64,000 nt of DNA from Catonia carolina (GCA_035578175.1 JAQMRL010000006.1:58383001-58447000); one strand, 5' to 3'; counted from the first letter of the stretch, positions 11,705 to 24,769 are shown. Translations and numbers: made by a program. Notes: generated by a model not told the origin, from the sequence alone.

Positions 11705-12970
11705 TTTTATACAAAACTACCAAAACACACTAGGTGACTTTCACCTGATTAAAAACGTAAATATGTCTTCTTGGTGATGTATCCATTGTGAAGTGCGATA
11801 TAATTACATTAATGTATATATGCCTGCAGTCGTCAGCTTGTCATGACACTTTAATCAAATTGGCATACATGATATTAAAAAAAAAGAATTGGCATTCATA
11901 TGACATCCGAAAAGATCTACTGACTGTTTTAATCAAGTGAGAGTCATCTAGTTTGTATTTGGTGGTTTTTAAAATTATATTGTACAATTCTAAACATATT
12001 GGAAAATTTTTAACAAAACAATATTTTAATAAATATTTTTACTGAGGAAGTCAATCTGGTTGGACTAATCATCAAACATGTATTGGAACCTTATTAGTCC
12101 ATTGGCCTACTTAGGACTGTACGTGAGTTCAAAATGATTAAATTTGAAAATGGTACTTAAACGAAAGAGAATTAATTTTATAAAAAATTGAACATCTGGC
12201 CAAAGATCATTTTAAAAGTAACTTTATAAAAAAACAAAACTGGAATTTTTTTGTTAGGTTACAAACACACACAATTCTAAGCTTCTGTGTGATATCAGAC
12301 GTACATTCATTCATTCAGTCCAGTATAACAGTTGCGTAGGGGTGGGTGTTGCTGAAAGAAAAGGCAACAGGGCTTATAAAACGGAAAAAAGGAAGGGGTC
12401 AATTTTTCCAAATGAATTGGGTACGGTGCGTGGGACAAAAGCTACATTGTGGCTGCATTCAAAACTAAATCTGCCTCATCTGATAGGGGTGACACAGGAG
12501 TTTGTTTAGATATATATATAGGGGAAGAGAAAAAAATACAATGTCAGCCGTAGTTACCCTCAGATCACTGCTGGATTATGGTTTCATAAATACACGGCCA
12601 AGACTTACTACCGTATTATTCTATTCTATGGTACCTCCAAAACAACCCTTAAGACCAAAAAGTCCCTCCCCAATTTTACACCCTTCATTTATTTTCACAA
12701 GTAAGCTTTATTGTGTTTTCCGTTGTGTGTTATAATAACACCTAATTATAAATTTAAGTTTCATAAAATATTTTAGAATATATCGGTTAGCTTTTGAAAT
12801 AGAACCAAAACAATGATGGAAAAGGACACCGTACTAACTCACTAAAGTAAGTACACCAAAATCTACCCGATTGCGTTTAATACGTTCCCCGAGAAACCGC
12901 AAAACGCAAAACCGCGGTGGACGAAACACGTTAGGAATAATAAATAAACACGAAACGTTCTGGAACCAAT
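11705..12970. other. No recognised gene; TATA-like sites
   Basis: The patch at 12330-12540 has GC-richer DNA with a TTATAAAA site near 12375 and a GATATATATATAG site near 12510. No coding frame follows that I can support; the 12502-12735 frame has no recognisable family. Confidence 0.35.
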
Positions 12971-12974
12971 AAAT

Positions 12975-13600
12975 ATATAATAATTTTCTTTCTTCTTCTT
13001 CATTTCATGAAAAGGGCAGCTCTCCAGGTTTCGGAAACTATCTCCTTCTTGGGCGTCCAACTCTCCTCTTCCCAATGGGTTTATACTTTAAGCTAAACTG
13101 GGCAAGCAGTCTTTCCTCATCCGTTCCCAATGACTACACCAGTACAACTCATGAATTTTCATTTTATCATCTAAGCTATCTATCTTCTCGTCTCAAGGAT
13201 ATCCGCATTCTTTTATCTATCCTTCCAGGTACAGCCCTTCACCGCTCTTAGAAACCTCATTTCCGTCCCCTGCAACTTATTTCGTTCCCGCTTCTAAAGT
13301 GCCCAGACCTCACTTTCATATAGTACCACAGGTAACTCCATCGTTTCAATACAATTTTGAACGTGTCTCTTTTCTAGTCCTGTGCTTCAATTGTTTATGT
13401 ATCGTTCCGCAAATATTCTTAAACTTATTTAGTTTATTCGTCACGCCCTGCTTGTTTGCGAATGACACGTCACATCCCAACCATTTAAAATTGGATAATT
13501 TTTCTCCAGTTGTTTCTATTAATTTATATTTTTTAATTCACCGGGAAAAGTATAATACTTTAAAACTTAATTCAAAGTTCGTTGGTGATATGGTTATAAA
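12975..13600 (-). pseudogene. LINE polymerase 3' end
   Basis: The minus strand encodes FKWLGCDVSFANKQGV, then KFKNICGTIHKQLKHRTRKE, then a degenerate middle. A final part has WCSHWERM and IGRGELDAQE-like remnants of the 'GRR.VGRPR' motif. It ends in a GAAGAAGAAAG-type tail near 12978. The order and tail match other LINE 3' ends in the window. Stops and frameshifts occur throughout. Plus-strand frames at 13299-13625 are shadows. Confidence 0.6.
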
Positions 13601-13645
13601 ACATTATAGACAATTTTATTTTTAAACTAATTACATCTATCTCTT

Positions 13646-14055
13646 GTTTGGGTCATCAGCCAAAAAGCTAGTTTGAACCCCTAGAGACTTTACTAGGTAA
13701 AACGAGGAAGTTTACCATTGCTTTCCTCATTAAGTAGAAAAGACGTATGCTTATAAATGTGCCAGGAACTCTGAAATGCATCTAGTTTCAACCCTACAAA
13801 TACACCTTTACTTCATTCACCACCGGGTTTGGCTGTATGATAAAATTCATTATTCTCAGAAAAGATAACTCTGACTAGTGTCTTTTACACCTCTACCTCT
13901 TCTATTCTTAAAAGCTTCAGTCATATAATTGGCTGACCATGTGATAAGAAACAGAACTATATTTTGTTGCCCGGGAACTAACAGGGCTCCTAAAAATAGT
14001 GATGTTTCTTATCACATGGTCAGCCAATTATATGACGGAAGCATTTAAGAAGAGA
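13646..14055 (-). repeat. G repeat copy 3 with foldback end
   Basis: This is an inverted G copy whose 5' part is duplicated in inverse orientation. The 48 bp segments at 13905-13952 and 14004-14051 are reverse complements with about two mismatches, separated by ~50 bp. Confidence 0.75.
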
Positions 14056-14059
14056 AAAA

Positions 14060-16268
14060 TTTATCTATTAACACAGTTACGGTATAGTTTTTAAGTAAAA
14101 TTAAATGAAATAAGAAGTTTTTGCTCTAGAACTCAAGTCTAGTAACAATGATATTATCTTTTATTAGATTTTACTAATGAAGCGAAAAAATTAATTGGTA
14201 TCGGAGTATTGAATGTATGGAGAATATAATAATTTTTCCTCGTATTACATGAATGATTATAAAATCATTTGGCAAATCACCTCTCAATGGATAATAATAT
14301 ACTAAATACAAACATCTATAAAATAGTAAATATTTAAAAAAAATAAAATACTTAATTAACTAATTATTGTAAAAGTTTATAATGGTAAGAAGAAGTTTGT
14401 AAAAATTAAGTTATTTATTTTGTCCAAATAAATTTATTTTATATAAAATAGATATAAATATAAAAATAAAAAATATAAAGAATGTATGAATTCGATTTAT
14501 GTTAAAATTTTTTGTTAAAGAATTGTCAATAGATTTTTTTAAAGACCATTAAAGAATAATTTGATACATTACAAAGTATTATTTTTGTTGTATTCTGGTT
14601 GTTTGAGATGTCTGGAATGAATCCAAAATAATTTTTTTGTTATAAAAATAAATTGAAAAGTATTTTGTGGACAGTATAAGGAAAGAATACAAAACGAGAC
14701 GAGTTTTGAGAATGAGATTGATTTACGTTGTAAGAGTAATGTAAAGGAAAAATAAAAAAAACGGAAAGAATCAAATCAGTTTCGTTGTTTAAAGAAGAAG
14801 AAACGTAGGAAGAATTGAGTGAGGTTTTCAACATCAAGGAAGCAATCCATCAAGCAGTGACAGGCGCTCATAAAATCATGGTGGCAGAGAATGTTTGTAG
14901 CTAAAACCCGCTCTTTTGCTTACTGTACTGTTAACTTTTGACTAGTAGCTCGATTCTTCCAAGAAACAAGACAGAAAAGGGTTAAAAAACAAAATACAAA
15001 CACAAACAAACCACTCAAGTTCGGCAAAGTAAAAACAAAAATACAATGGCAGAATCCATCACTGATAAAATTGTACAAGGACTGAATTGTCTTTCACAGC
15101 GTCCGTAATCCATCCACATCCCATTCGTACCAAGATGTTCTTTAGTACTCCGGCACTATCTTGTTCCATTCTTATTTTTATTTTATTTCATACATTTTTA
15201 ATGGTTGATAAGTCACCTGCCCCCCCCCCCCCCATCATTACCCTCTTATAAACCTAACGATGTATCCATAGCATCCTAGTAGTTACCGCGGTTACGTGTC
15301 TGAAATATCATTCATGAGTCTTGTTAAATAACTTCGACTATTAACAACTTTCTTACAATTCAACAATACTATTCGATTCAGAAATAGTTGTAATTAAAAA
15401 CAGAATAACAAAAAATATATCATTAATGAGACAATAATAGCAAATATTACTATTCTAATCTATTTTTTATTCATGAGTTAATGTCTAAAGGTTTATTGCT
15501 ATCGATTTTATTGTTCCAGTATCTAAGAGACAATCGTATTATCAGTTATTTAAAGATTTATATACTAAACTGCACAACCTTTGATAGAAAAAAATTAAAC
15601 TAGCCATTTAACAGAGATATTTATATCTGAGCCCTTGAGGTATAGGGTGTTAACTCCAATTTTGAAAAAATTCATTTTGAAAATCAGCAAGAAAGCTCTA
15701 TTAAAGTTGCAGTAACCACATTAACTCCACTTTTATATAATGGTGCGGGAGATTTTAAAATGTTAAAATTACTTTTAACTCTACTTGAGTGTATACTCGT
15801 TATTGACAATAAGTTATTTTATTTTGAATTATTTTGTTTTTATTGTCTAATGGGCCTCAGAATTTGCTTAAATTCTGTAATTTTTTCAAACATTGTTGTG
15901 AATAAAATGCTGCTTCTTTATCAGTATAGAGTTAGCACAATATATTGTATCTAAGTTTTGTGTTCATTTGATTAACTCAAGTTACATTGGGGGTTAACAC
16001 TAATGTAATTAAAACGTAGAAAGACGTAAATAGTATGAAGTTCTGTGGGTTATCAGGGGGTAGTAGAAGTTAATAAAGTTGTTTAGTCATATAAATCTCT
16101 TTATCAAAAGCTATTTTATTTGGTACACATTAAAAAAAAATCACACCTTAAGAAATTTAAAAAAAAATAACAAACTTCATGGTTTGGGTTCTTCTGAAAA
16201 ATTACAAAAATGTATTTAACTTCATTTACTTCTTAGGTATAGATATATAAATGTATTTACAACATTTA
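14060..16268. other. AT-rich stretch with poly(C) run
   Basis: No supported gene. A run of 14 cytosines lies at 15220-15233. Short frames at 14640-14837 and 15760-15954 have no recognisable features. Confidence 0.45.
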
Positions 16269-16270
16269 TT

Positions 16271-16411
16271 ACTTTCTCTTGCCTATATAAATATATAGAA
16301 AGGAAAGTATTGTTTTCGTGTCGATTTTTCGAAATCGAGTTTTCACCGGATCTACACGTTTTCAGACCCCCTGAACCCAAAAAACATGTTTTTAGCGATT
16401 GGTCTGTGTGT

Positions 16412-16462
<51 letters not shown>

Positions 16463-17245
16463 AACAGAATATCTCAAGAACGGAACATCGTACGAACTTG
16501 AAACTTGAAACTTAAGTTACGTACCACTACCGGACTCGACACGAACATTTTCATCAAAATCGGTCAACCGGAAGTGGTAGTTTATTCGTGTAATTTTTCA
16601 CTTTTTTGCGATTTTCTCAAAAACTGGTCCTACGATTTTTTTTAAAATCGCCTGGTTTACTCAATTTTTTATTCTCTACAAGATAGGGTAGGCGTCATGT
16701 TTGCTGAAATTCTGGGTGAGGCTGTTTTCACGTAAAAACGTTGTTTTTTTAAGATTACAGCTTTAATATGCATTTTAGCGCAAAACTTTATATAATAAAA
16801 GTTGTAGAGAATTAAAAATTCTACGACTTTTATTTCAAACAATTTTTTGTATTTTAACGCTTAGTTTAGCGGTAATTTGCGATTTTCTGTTTTTTTCTCA
16901 CGAAAATGTGTGAAAAATTGATTTTTTTAAGATTTCGGCCTTAGTATGCATTTTACGACAAAAGTGTATATAATTTAATTTATAGAAAATTAAAAGATCT
17001 ACAACTTTTATTTAAAGCATTTTTCTCTACAGAGCCTAGTTTAGAGAGAAAGAGTGATTTTCCGTATTTCTAAGCCAAACTGAGGTTTATTTTCATTTTG
17101 CATCATTCACTCATGATTAAAATAAGGTTATGTTTTTGAGGTTAGTTTTTTGTTTATTTCTAATATTTTATTAATAATGTTAGGTTTATTGTTAATATTT
17201 GCATTGGCAAGAGAAAGTTGCGTGAGTGTTTCACACCAGATTTTT
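16271..17245. mobile_element. Full copy of repeat family T
   Basis: The ~975 bp unit is bounded by ACTTTCTCTTGCC at the left (16271-16283) and its reverse complement at the right (17206-17218), followed by a conserved GCGTGAGTGTTTCACACCAG. It has no long open frame. The interior has alternating ATGCATTTTA and TTTTCTGT-like segments, and a GT microsatellite at 16404-16460 is embedded in it. Related copies or parts occur at 1739, 7546, 45229 and 59230/60681. This suggests a non-autonomous DNA transposon, although I saw no clear target duplication. Confidence 0.65.
16404..16460. repeat. (GT)n microsatellite
   Basis: About 28 nearly uninterrupted TG dinucleotides lie inside a family T element. 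Confidence 0.95.
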
Positions 17246-17249
17246 TTTC

Positions 17250-17728
17250 CTTTAATTTGTTCACAGTAGTACAATACAATGATCTATATAATTTCCGTAT
17301 AGGATATTTAATTAAGCGGGCGGTAGGGAATTTTATTTTTAGGAGAAGAGATATACACTGTAGTATATTCTCCGTTTATAACTAAGGATGTTGGTTATTC
17401 AGACCAAGAGTTTGTAGTAGTATAACATGTGTTGTAAATATGTAAAGAATAAATAGATTAATTTTTAATAAATAATATTTTAACCATACGTATTATAGGA
17501 ACTAAGAATATGTTCATTAATATTATTTTTATAATTTTTCTTGAATGTTTACATTAATAATTGTTTGATTTAATATTAATTTGATTATTTTAAATGTTCA
17601 TTGTTTGAAATGTTTTTTTTTCTAAAAAAGAATAATGTTTTTAATCTGACTTGAGCTAAAGAGCTCTGAAAGCTAACTATCTTGTATTGCCAAAGACAAA
17701 TAATTTAACTTGTTAGATTTAATTGTTT
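17250..17728. other. AT-rich stretch, nothing recognised
   Basis: No gene or repeat was recognised. Confidence 0.45.
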
Positions 17729-17729
17729 A

Positions 17730-18285
17730 ATAATTACCATCTTTTTCTTGGTCTCCCAACATCTCTCCTTCCTGCCGGTCTGTATTGCAAAACACTGAGG
17801 AGGATCCTTTCCTCAGGCATTCTCTCTACAAGCTCCCTCCATCGATTACGATATTCTACAATCTTCCCATTCAGCTTGTAAACATCCAGTTCCGTTCTTA
17901 TGTCCTCATTTCTTAGTTGGTACGACTGCAACCCTATGTTCTTCGCAGGAATTGCATCTATTTCGCCTGTACTCTATTCTCCTGTGGTCTGGTATTAATC
18001 CACGACTCACTTCCATAGAGTTGGACTGGGGAACCCAGCACCTTGTAAAACTTTATCTGGGTTTCTTTTCTTGTTTCTCGCTTAGGGTTCTGCTAATATT
18101 GCCACACACTTCTTCGAATTTGCCAACTTTCTTTTCTATGTCCAAATCTTGATCAAACCCGATGTCACAACCTAAATAATTGCATTGTGATACCAGTTCG
18201 AGCAATACATCACCTACCACAATTTTAGAACTGGTAGGATATTTACTAGTAAATGCCATCCCTATGACTTTTTCACGGAACTTAT
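17730..18285 (-). pseudogene. LINE reverse transcriptase 3' end, type A
   Basis: On the minus strand three frames follow each other: CNYLGCDIGFDQDLDIEKKVGKF with VCGNISRTL; then IKFYKVLGSPVQLYGSESW in another frame; then YRNRWRELVERMPEERI with AGRRDVGRPRKRW at the end. It is the inverted counterpart of the fragments at 1877, 4545 and 51014. At least two frameshifts break it, and no RT catalytic motif is kept. Confidence 0.75.
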
Positions 18286-18299
18286 TTATTAAATAAAAA

Positions 18300-18900
18300 C
18301 GATGTTTTTAAAGTTTCCGAACAAAAACTATAATTTGTATTTAATATAAATAACCATCCAAGGTGAAATATCACATTAAGAATATTACATTAAAAATATC
18401 ACATTATTCCAATATAATGTAATATTCCATCTTGGGTGGTTATATTACATACAAATTATAGTTTATTGTAATCCATATAAGTTTGAAAATATTATATCAT
18501 CTGTAAATTATACAAATATATAATACACTCTTGGGCGCCAATAATGTTATATTCCACCTTGAGTGGTTAGTTATACAACATACAAATTATAGATTTTGTT
18601 GTGAAACTTATAAACTGTAGTTTTTAATTAATAAATAAGTCATATATCAACGTTTCTTAGCTTTACTGTAATCCAGATAAGACTATAGTTCGAAAATATT
18701 ATATCGTCTGTAATAATTACAGAGTTAGAATTGCGTACTATATTATATTTTTATAATTATTATACAAATATATATACGCAATTCTAACTCTTGGGTGCCA
18801 ATAACGTGATACTCGACCTTGGGTGGTTAGTTATACCATACAAATTATAGTTTGTTAGCTTCCAGTGAAACTATATCATTCCGAAAAATAATAAATTTGT
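18300..18900. repeat. Tandem and inverted AT-rich repeats
   Basis: A unit containing CTTGGGTGGTTA, ACAAATTATAG and TGTAATCCA-ATAAG recurs about three times at intervals of ~140-240 bp. The first unit is duplicated in inverse orientation (arms ~18324-18380 and ~18416-18464). A second perfect 17 bp inverted pair (AGAGTTAGAATTGCGTA at 18721-18737, complement at 18775-18791) brackets an AT-rich loop. Confidence 0.6.
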
Positions 18901-18989
18901 CAGGGGATTTTGTAGATTTTTAGGTGTAGAAAACGAAAATGTCCACACCGAGAGCCCGTTTTTCAAGTCTTTGCCATAAAAGTGCTCTG

Positions 18990-19082
18990 TTGACAATTAA
19001 ATACAACAGAAAGTTAAAATTAAATACAACAGAAATACAAAGTTGACAATTAAATACAATAAATATAACAGAAATACAAGTA
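18990..19082. repeat. Short tandem repeat
   Basis: The motif GACAATTAAATACAACAGAAA recurs about three to four times with small changes. Confidence 0.7.
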
Positions 19083-19089
19083 ATTCGGT

Positions 19090-20615
19090 GTAAATTATAA
19101 CATATTAATAAAGATCAAATAATCATACACACTTGCATTAATTGAGAGTAAATTAATTTCTAATTAATTACTACAGCGGGGGACCACAGTATTGAAGCCA
19201 ATATAACAACCCTCTAAGTTACCTCTTCCATCACCAACCCTTATCTAAGCTTGATCCAATGGGGGTGTGAAACTGCTGCTGTCAAGGCAAAGTATATTTG
19301 ATTAATACCCAATCCCTCATCTATGGAACCCCTCGACTGTACTGTGAACAATAGGACTACGTTATTGGTCTACAATAGTACTGTCAAATCAGACCCCTAG
19401 TTTGCCTACCGGAAAATTGCAACCACCCTCGTCTAAAGGTTCTGTGTACACCCTTTTGCTCACGTGTGTTTTGTCTAGATCTAAATACCTCCTCTACACC
19501 CTTCAAATGTTACTATACTACCCTATAGTAAACCACCCCCTAATGTTGTCTATTGAGGGATGATTGAGAATCCTCCCTCGTCTCTTTTTTTCTTCTTCCT
19601 GAAATTGGCACGGATATTACAGATTCTAACAGTTTCAACTTCATGGGTAAACTATGACAATACGTATCCTGCAGTGAACGCAATGATGAGATTTTCATTG
19701 CGACCTAAAAAAATCACACATTTCTCTAACTTTTAACGCAATATGAATCATTACGTCATTTTCCAATACATCTAGTATAATGTTTTATTTCCTAGTTTTT
19801 CTTTATTTATGACGTAATGGAAAACAGATAACAATAAAAAGAATATCATTAGCTATAAAAATACTTTTTTTATGTTCGACTTTTTACAAAAAGTCAAGAT
19901 GACTTCTATTTATTGTTGTACATTGTCATAATATAAATTTATGGATTCCAATAACCATTGATGTATAGTTCATATTCAATTTAATTATCCAGAACTTCCT
20001 TTCTTTAAAAAAAAATGTTATTAGAATCACTATTAACGTTACAGTTTACTTCGATGTATTCATAAATGAATGTTTAACATTCGAGATAACCACATTCATT
20101 AATTTAACAAATCTTGAGCGAATAACATTTACGTTCTATGAATGATAAAACTTCTGGAATTAGAATTAAGTTGTAATATCAAAATCGTACAGAAATCACC
20201 GCCTAATATTACAAAAATGTTTCCTTCGATAAACAAGTGGTTTTTATTATAGGTTTCTTTCAATTCTAGAGTTATATTTTTAAAAAATTAAAGATTCGAG
20301 GACTGTTATACATTTCCAGGATTAGTACCCCAATAAATTTTAATTTATTTCTGGTCTGCTGTCCTTATTCCAGTGAAAGTGTGGATTGAAGATACAAATA
20401 TTTTTGTATAAAACTTTACTGTGTCCCATGTATTTATGAAATTAGTACTGAACTTAATTCAATGTCTTTTGTAGAGTCAAATTAAATTCCTTGACACCTC
20501 CTTCCTTCCATCATCAGGAGCATATACAGAATAACAATTAAGAATCCCAATCAATTTTAAATATAGCGTATACGTATAGTCTATATTAACAGTCAGATGG
20601 AATGTTACATTTTTT
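19090..20615. other. No gene recognised
   Basis: The GC-richer part at 19170-19600 has no open frame of note. The remainder is AT-rich. Confidence 0.45.
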
Positions 20616-20619
20616 GCAC

Positions 20620-20975
20620 TCGATCTGCTAGTTCCAGAGCTACAAAAAATAGTTCTGTTTCTTAAGATATGGTTAGCCCACTAAATGACTGAAGCATTTA
20701 AAAAGACGAGATAGAGATGTAAAAGTCATTAGTCCGAGTTATCTCCTCTGATAGTAATGAATGTAATTTTATTACACAAGCAGAACCTGTGTTGAATTAA
20801 GTGAAGGTGTCATTTGCAGGGTGGAAAGTATATACTTTTCAGAAGGCTGGCATGCTGATGAGCATACATTTTCACTCAATGAGGAAGCGAATCGTAAACC
20901 ACCTCACTCCTCATTTTGCTTCCTAGAGGTTCTAGAGGTTCAAACCAGCCTTTCTCCTGATAACCTAAACGACAT
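20620..20975 (+). repeat. G repeat copy 4
   Basis: This is a nearly full copy. It starts at GATCTGCTAGTTCCAGAGC and ends at the AACCAGCC...CCTAAACGACA segment. Confidence 0.8.
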
Positions 20976-20979
20976 ATTA

Positions 20980-21315
20980 AGAGTCTATTAATATTTTAAA
21001 TATATTATATTCCTTTAAATGAGCCAAGTAAAGGAGATTCATTTACTTTACCATTTCTGATTCACCAATAAGGCTATCCTAGCTACTGCGTGCTGCTCAC
21101 AAAGTTCGCCACTATTTTTTAAAGAATATGTGCACAATATTTGAGAATCTGTTAATTTTTTCTTGGTCACCGGTAAAATATAAATAACTTTGTTCTAAAA
21201 TTCAATTTATTTTAGGGGCGAATTACCGAACCTTTAAAGGTGAGTAGGTACTCATTTTCTTGTATCTTCCATTTATATTGTACCACGATTGTATGGTTAT
21301 AGTCATTAATATTCT
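20980..21315. other. AT-rich stretch, nothing recognised
   Basis: No gene or repeat was recognised. Confidence 0.45.
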
Positions 21316-21317
21316 AA

Positions 21318-21493
21318 TTTTTTTTTTTTTTTTTGTTTAACGTCCGACTGTTCTGCAATTACTGCTAATGCAGACGGTGAAGGATGAAATGATTTTGTAA
21401 CGTATGAAAATATGCCGTGCCTGAATGGGATTCGAACCCAAGACCGCATGATGAGAGGCGAGCACGTTACCAACTGCGCCAATGCGGCCGGCT
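21318..21493 (-). repeat. tRNA-derived SINE, family 1
   Basis: On the minus strand the element starts with GCCGGCCGCATTGGCGCAGT. It has box A-like and box B-like (GGGTTCGAATCCC) RNA polymerase III promoter segments 40 bp apart. The body includes ACGGCATATTTTCATACG, and the 3' end runs into an A-rich tail, seen as the T run at 21318-21335. It lacks tRNA folding beyond the head, so it is a SINE rather than a tRNA gene. Confidence 0.85.
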
Positions 21494-21499
21494 AATATT

Positions 21500-23910
21500 C
21501 TAAAGGCCGGTCGTTACAGTCTTCTGAAGTTCTTTCTATGCTTACATACTTATGTTCACGCAGTTATAAAATTTTAAATCCTAAATTAAGCGTTTTAAAT
21601 TTTGCTTCCACGTCCTTTCCATTTTTCCCTTACCAAAAAGATATTCATATATTATGATAGGTATATTAATAATGCTCATTTACGCAATGGTTCACTGGTA
21701 AATTTATTATTTCACCTGCGTCTGTCCTCATTGATTATAACGCAGCCGGCGAATAAAGTTTGATGAATAGACTGACTCCAAAGGTAACCAAGAATTACAT
21801 TCGGACTTTCGTAACAGAAACTAAGTCTGCTAATTGCTATACCAAAGGGCCGGCCGAAACAATTTTTTTTTGAAATTTATTATTCTTTTGTTCGCTTCTT
21901 CTTTTGCTTCTACATTTTCTTCCCCAACCTTTTATATGAGTGGATTTTACCCTCCGACGTCTTTAGCATCCTTCTAACTCTATTCAACCCAATACAGCGA
22001 GTCATTCTCCTTAAAGTCTCTAAGCTGCCTTGCTCGACAAACACTCTTTCACGAAGACAAGCTTCCACTACTCGTCACCGTTAACCATCTCCATATCATC
22101 TACATTCAGGAATCTTCTTATTTGCTTACACCGGTTCAAACTTTAAATCTCCAATGTTTCCGCAACGCTTAAAAATCCAGTCCAATTCCCAACCCTGACA
22201 ACCTCATTTCTAAATCTGTCCAATCTCGTGACTCCACATCTTCGGCACCGATAGTACAATTCCATTTCTTCAGTTTCTCATTTCTATCAGACATCTTTCA
22301 CATTTCGAATCCATAGGCATTGTTATTTCAATTTTTACTTTATACTAGTACTTTTTGACTTATTTGGGTCCAAATCATAGCGTTCAATGATTTTACAGCA
22401 GATAATTTGCAATTTTAACTGAAATTACTCCGCATTTCCACCGTTGGCAGATAACCGCCTATCTAGTTAAGTAAACTTGTCTCATGATTTTATGATGAAT
22501 CCATCGTCCATAACTAATTACCTAGTCGTAACTCCGACAAACACGTTTTGTCGGGATTAAATTCTTCTTTTCTTTCTTCGTTTCCTTTGTCCTGCAGAAT
22601 ACAAAATGTAAATTTGACAATAGGGTACACAATATCATCATTAATTGAAAATAGAGGAATTTATTTATAATATATTTAATCTCTTTCGAACCTGAATTTT
22701 GTCTTTTCATCAAAAGATAACATTTTGAAATAACAGAAAATTAAACTGATCAAAATTATAACCCCTACCTTTCATCATATCTTAAATACGATTTTCTTAA
22801 TATACGCTTTTCCATAACTCCATCACCATGATCCTCTCTTAAAATCGCAATATTTCTTACATTGAAAATGTAAATTTATGAACGTAAGTTACGAGTTCAT
22901 TACTTTTGCAAATTATTCAAAAAATGTTCGAGAGGGCATTTTTTTAAGAAGGGGAGTTTCATTTTATATTTTAAGGCGTAAGAGCAAAGTTTCTGATGAG
23001 CGCGTTGCTAATCAAGAAAAAAGCAGACGGTTTTAAGAAGAAGAATTCTACCTTCCATCTTATATTTTCTTTTTTATTATTATTATTTTTTACTTCAACC
23101 CCTCCACTTCATCTGGCGTTACGTTATATAATAAAGGAAACCTGGTCTGGTATTAAGAATTCTACATTAGAGAAAAAAATAAAAAATTACTTCTTAGTGC
23201 AAAAAATATATGTATATATATTTTAATAAGAAAATGTCAAAGGAATTTTTACTTTGATCATCTCAAAGATTTTTCTCGACTTAGAAAATATAGGAAAAGT
23301 GGGTGGTAGGAGAAATAAATTAGCATTCATCCCTAGAAGGTGTAAGATGCGATGAATTTTAATGCAAATTTATCGGACTACAAGACTATGAGTTATGTAT
23401 TTTTGTCCTTTTCATACTTTTAAAATATGATACGCTTTAACGTTCATAGAAAATTGAATTGAACGAAAATTTTATCACAGAAATTGTTGGACCTATACCG
23501 AAATACATTTTGATTTTAAGCTATTGAAATTATATCCAACTACCTTTCTATCAGAACAGGAATACTCCAGTGTCAAATTTACCTCCCTTGCTGTTTTCTA
23601 TTTTCATTTAGGATACACCACAAAATTCCTACTACATTGTTTTTGTTCTTCCATTCTCAAATATAATACATACATCAAATTATATTTATTATTATCTTGG
23701 AATTGAAGTATTGTTTTAAAAAATGGAATATAATTGATAACATATAACCTTTATTCGTTGTCGACAAACGTGTCCAAAATTATTTTCCTCTAACAACCCG
23801 CTCTTTCGAAGCAAACAATATTAAGTATCTTAAGCTGTGTTAAGAAGCTGGTTAACCTGGAACATACATGGCAACCATAAATAACAATTACTAAATTATA
23901 GACTAAAATA
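21500..23910. other. No gene recognised; possible LINE relic
   Basis: On the minus strand around 22130-22260, RCRRCGVTRLDRFRNEVVR resembles the 'LRR.CGV.RLDR.RNEE.R' segment of LINE polymerases. Flanking frames do not continue the match, so I do not call it separately. The rest is AT-rich with short unrecognised frames. Confidence 0.4.
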
Positions 23911-23914
23911 ATGA

Positions 23915-24103
23915 CTCCATGTGGTAAATGAAGTGAAGGTGTCATTTTCAAGGTGGAAAGTAGATGCTTTTCAGAGGGCCTGGAATGCTGACAAGCATAC
24001 TATTCTACTCAGTGAGGAAGACAATAATAAAAGACCTCACTTCTCCTATTACTTAGTAAAACCTCTATTGGTTCAAACCAGCTGATGACCTAAACAACAA
24101 CAG
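23915..24103 (+). repeat. G repeat copy 5 (3' half)
   Basis: Only the 3' half is present, from TGTGGTAAATGAAGTGAAGG to AGCTGATGACCTAAACAACA. Confidence 0.8.
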
Positions 24104-24109
24104 AGAGAA

Positions 24110-24760
24110 ACAAATTTTTACTCAAACAATTAAAATTACATTGCCTTTAAATTTTTTAATTGTTATCTTTTAATGACAGATCGAATTAAACAGCATTAAA
24201 TAACAAAAATGCTATAAAATTTACGCTAACTGGACATAGTAAAGTTAATTTAAGGCGTTTAGAGATGAAACTAGAATTCTACACCCTTGAAATATATGTT
24301 TTAGTGACTAAACGACACGACAATAATAATAAAGAGCTACGTTAAAAAAATAGTGCAGCTTTTCAGATTACGTCGTTAAAAATCTAATAAAAATGAGGGA
24401 GACAAGACTTTCAGTACCTGCGGTATAAAAGAGAACGGTATAAACAAGGAGAAATTTATTATTATGGTATTTTATTAATTTCTTAGGTAATATCAGAAAT
24501 ATAAGGGGTAATAAATTAGATTTATTTATAATTAAAGGATAAAATAAGTTTTATTAAATAGATTATTTCAAGAAAATCAAATTTTAGACCACTTCCTTGA
24601 TGCAGGTTTTGTTTTCTTTAACGATTCACTTGTATTTACTACACAGTAAAAATTATTATTTCATTTTGTATTTAACTTCTATTACTGTACTGTAGTCTAC
24701 ACTGAACAGCACAATTTCCGTATACCTATATGATATTTAAACGGCGGTGCGGAATTTAAC
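24110..24760. other. AT-rich stretch, nothing recognised
   Basis: No gene or repeat was recognised. Confidence 0.45.
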
Positions 24761-24769
24761 TTTAAGGAG

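Noticed and set aside
12330..12735. Gene with TATA box at 12375 or 12510
   Set aside because: No coding frame with signal peptide, domain or splice structure follows, and TATA strings are common in this composition.
13299..13625. 108-codon plus-strand ORF
   Set aside because: It is antisense to LINE coding remnants on the minus strand.
21420..21490. tRNA gene on the minus strand
   Set aside because: Box A and box B are present, but the sequence continues into the shared SINE body and tail, with other copies at 29.2, 29.4 and 32.1 kb. The acceptor stem does not pair.
22130..22260. LINE fragment on the minus strand
   Set aside because: One short resemblance (RCRRCGVTRLDRFRNEVVR) is not followed by the next expected motifs, so I mention it only within the surrounding stretch.
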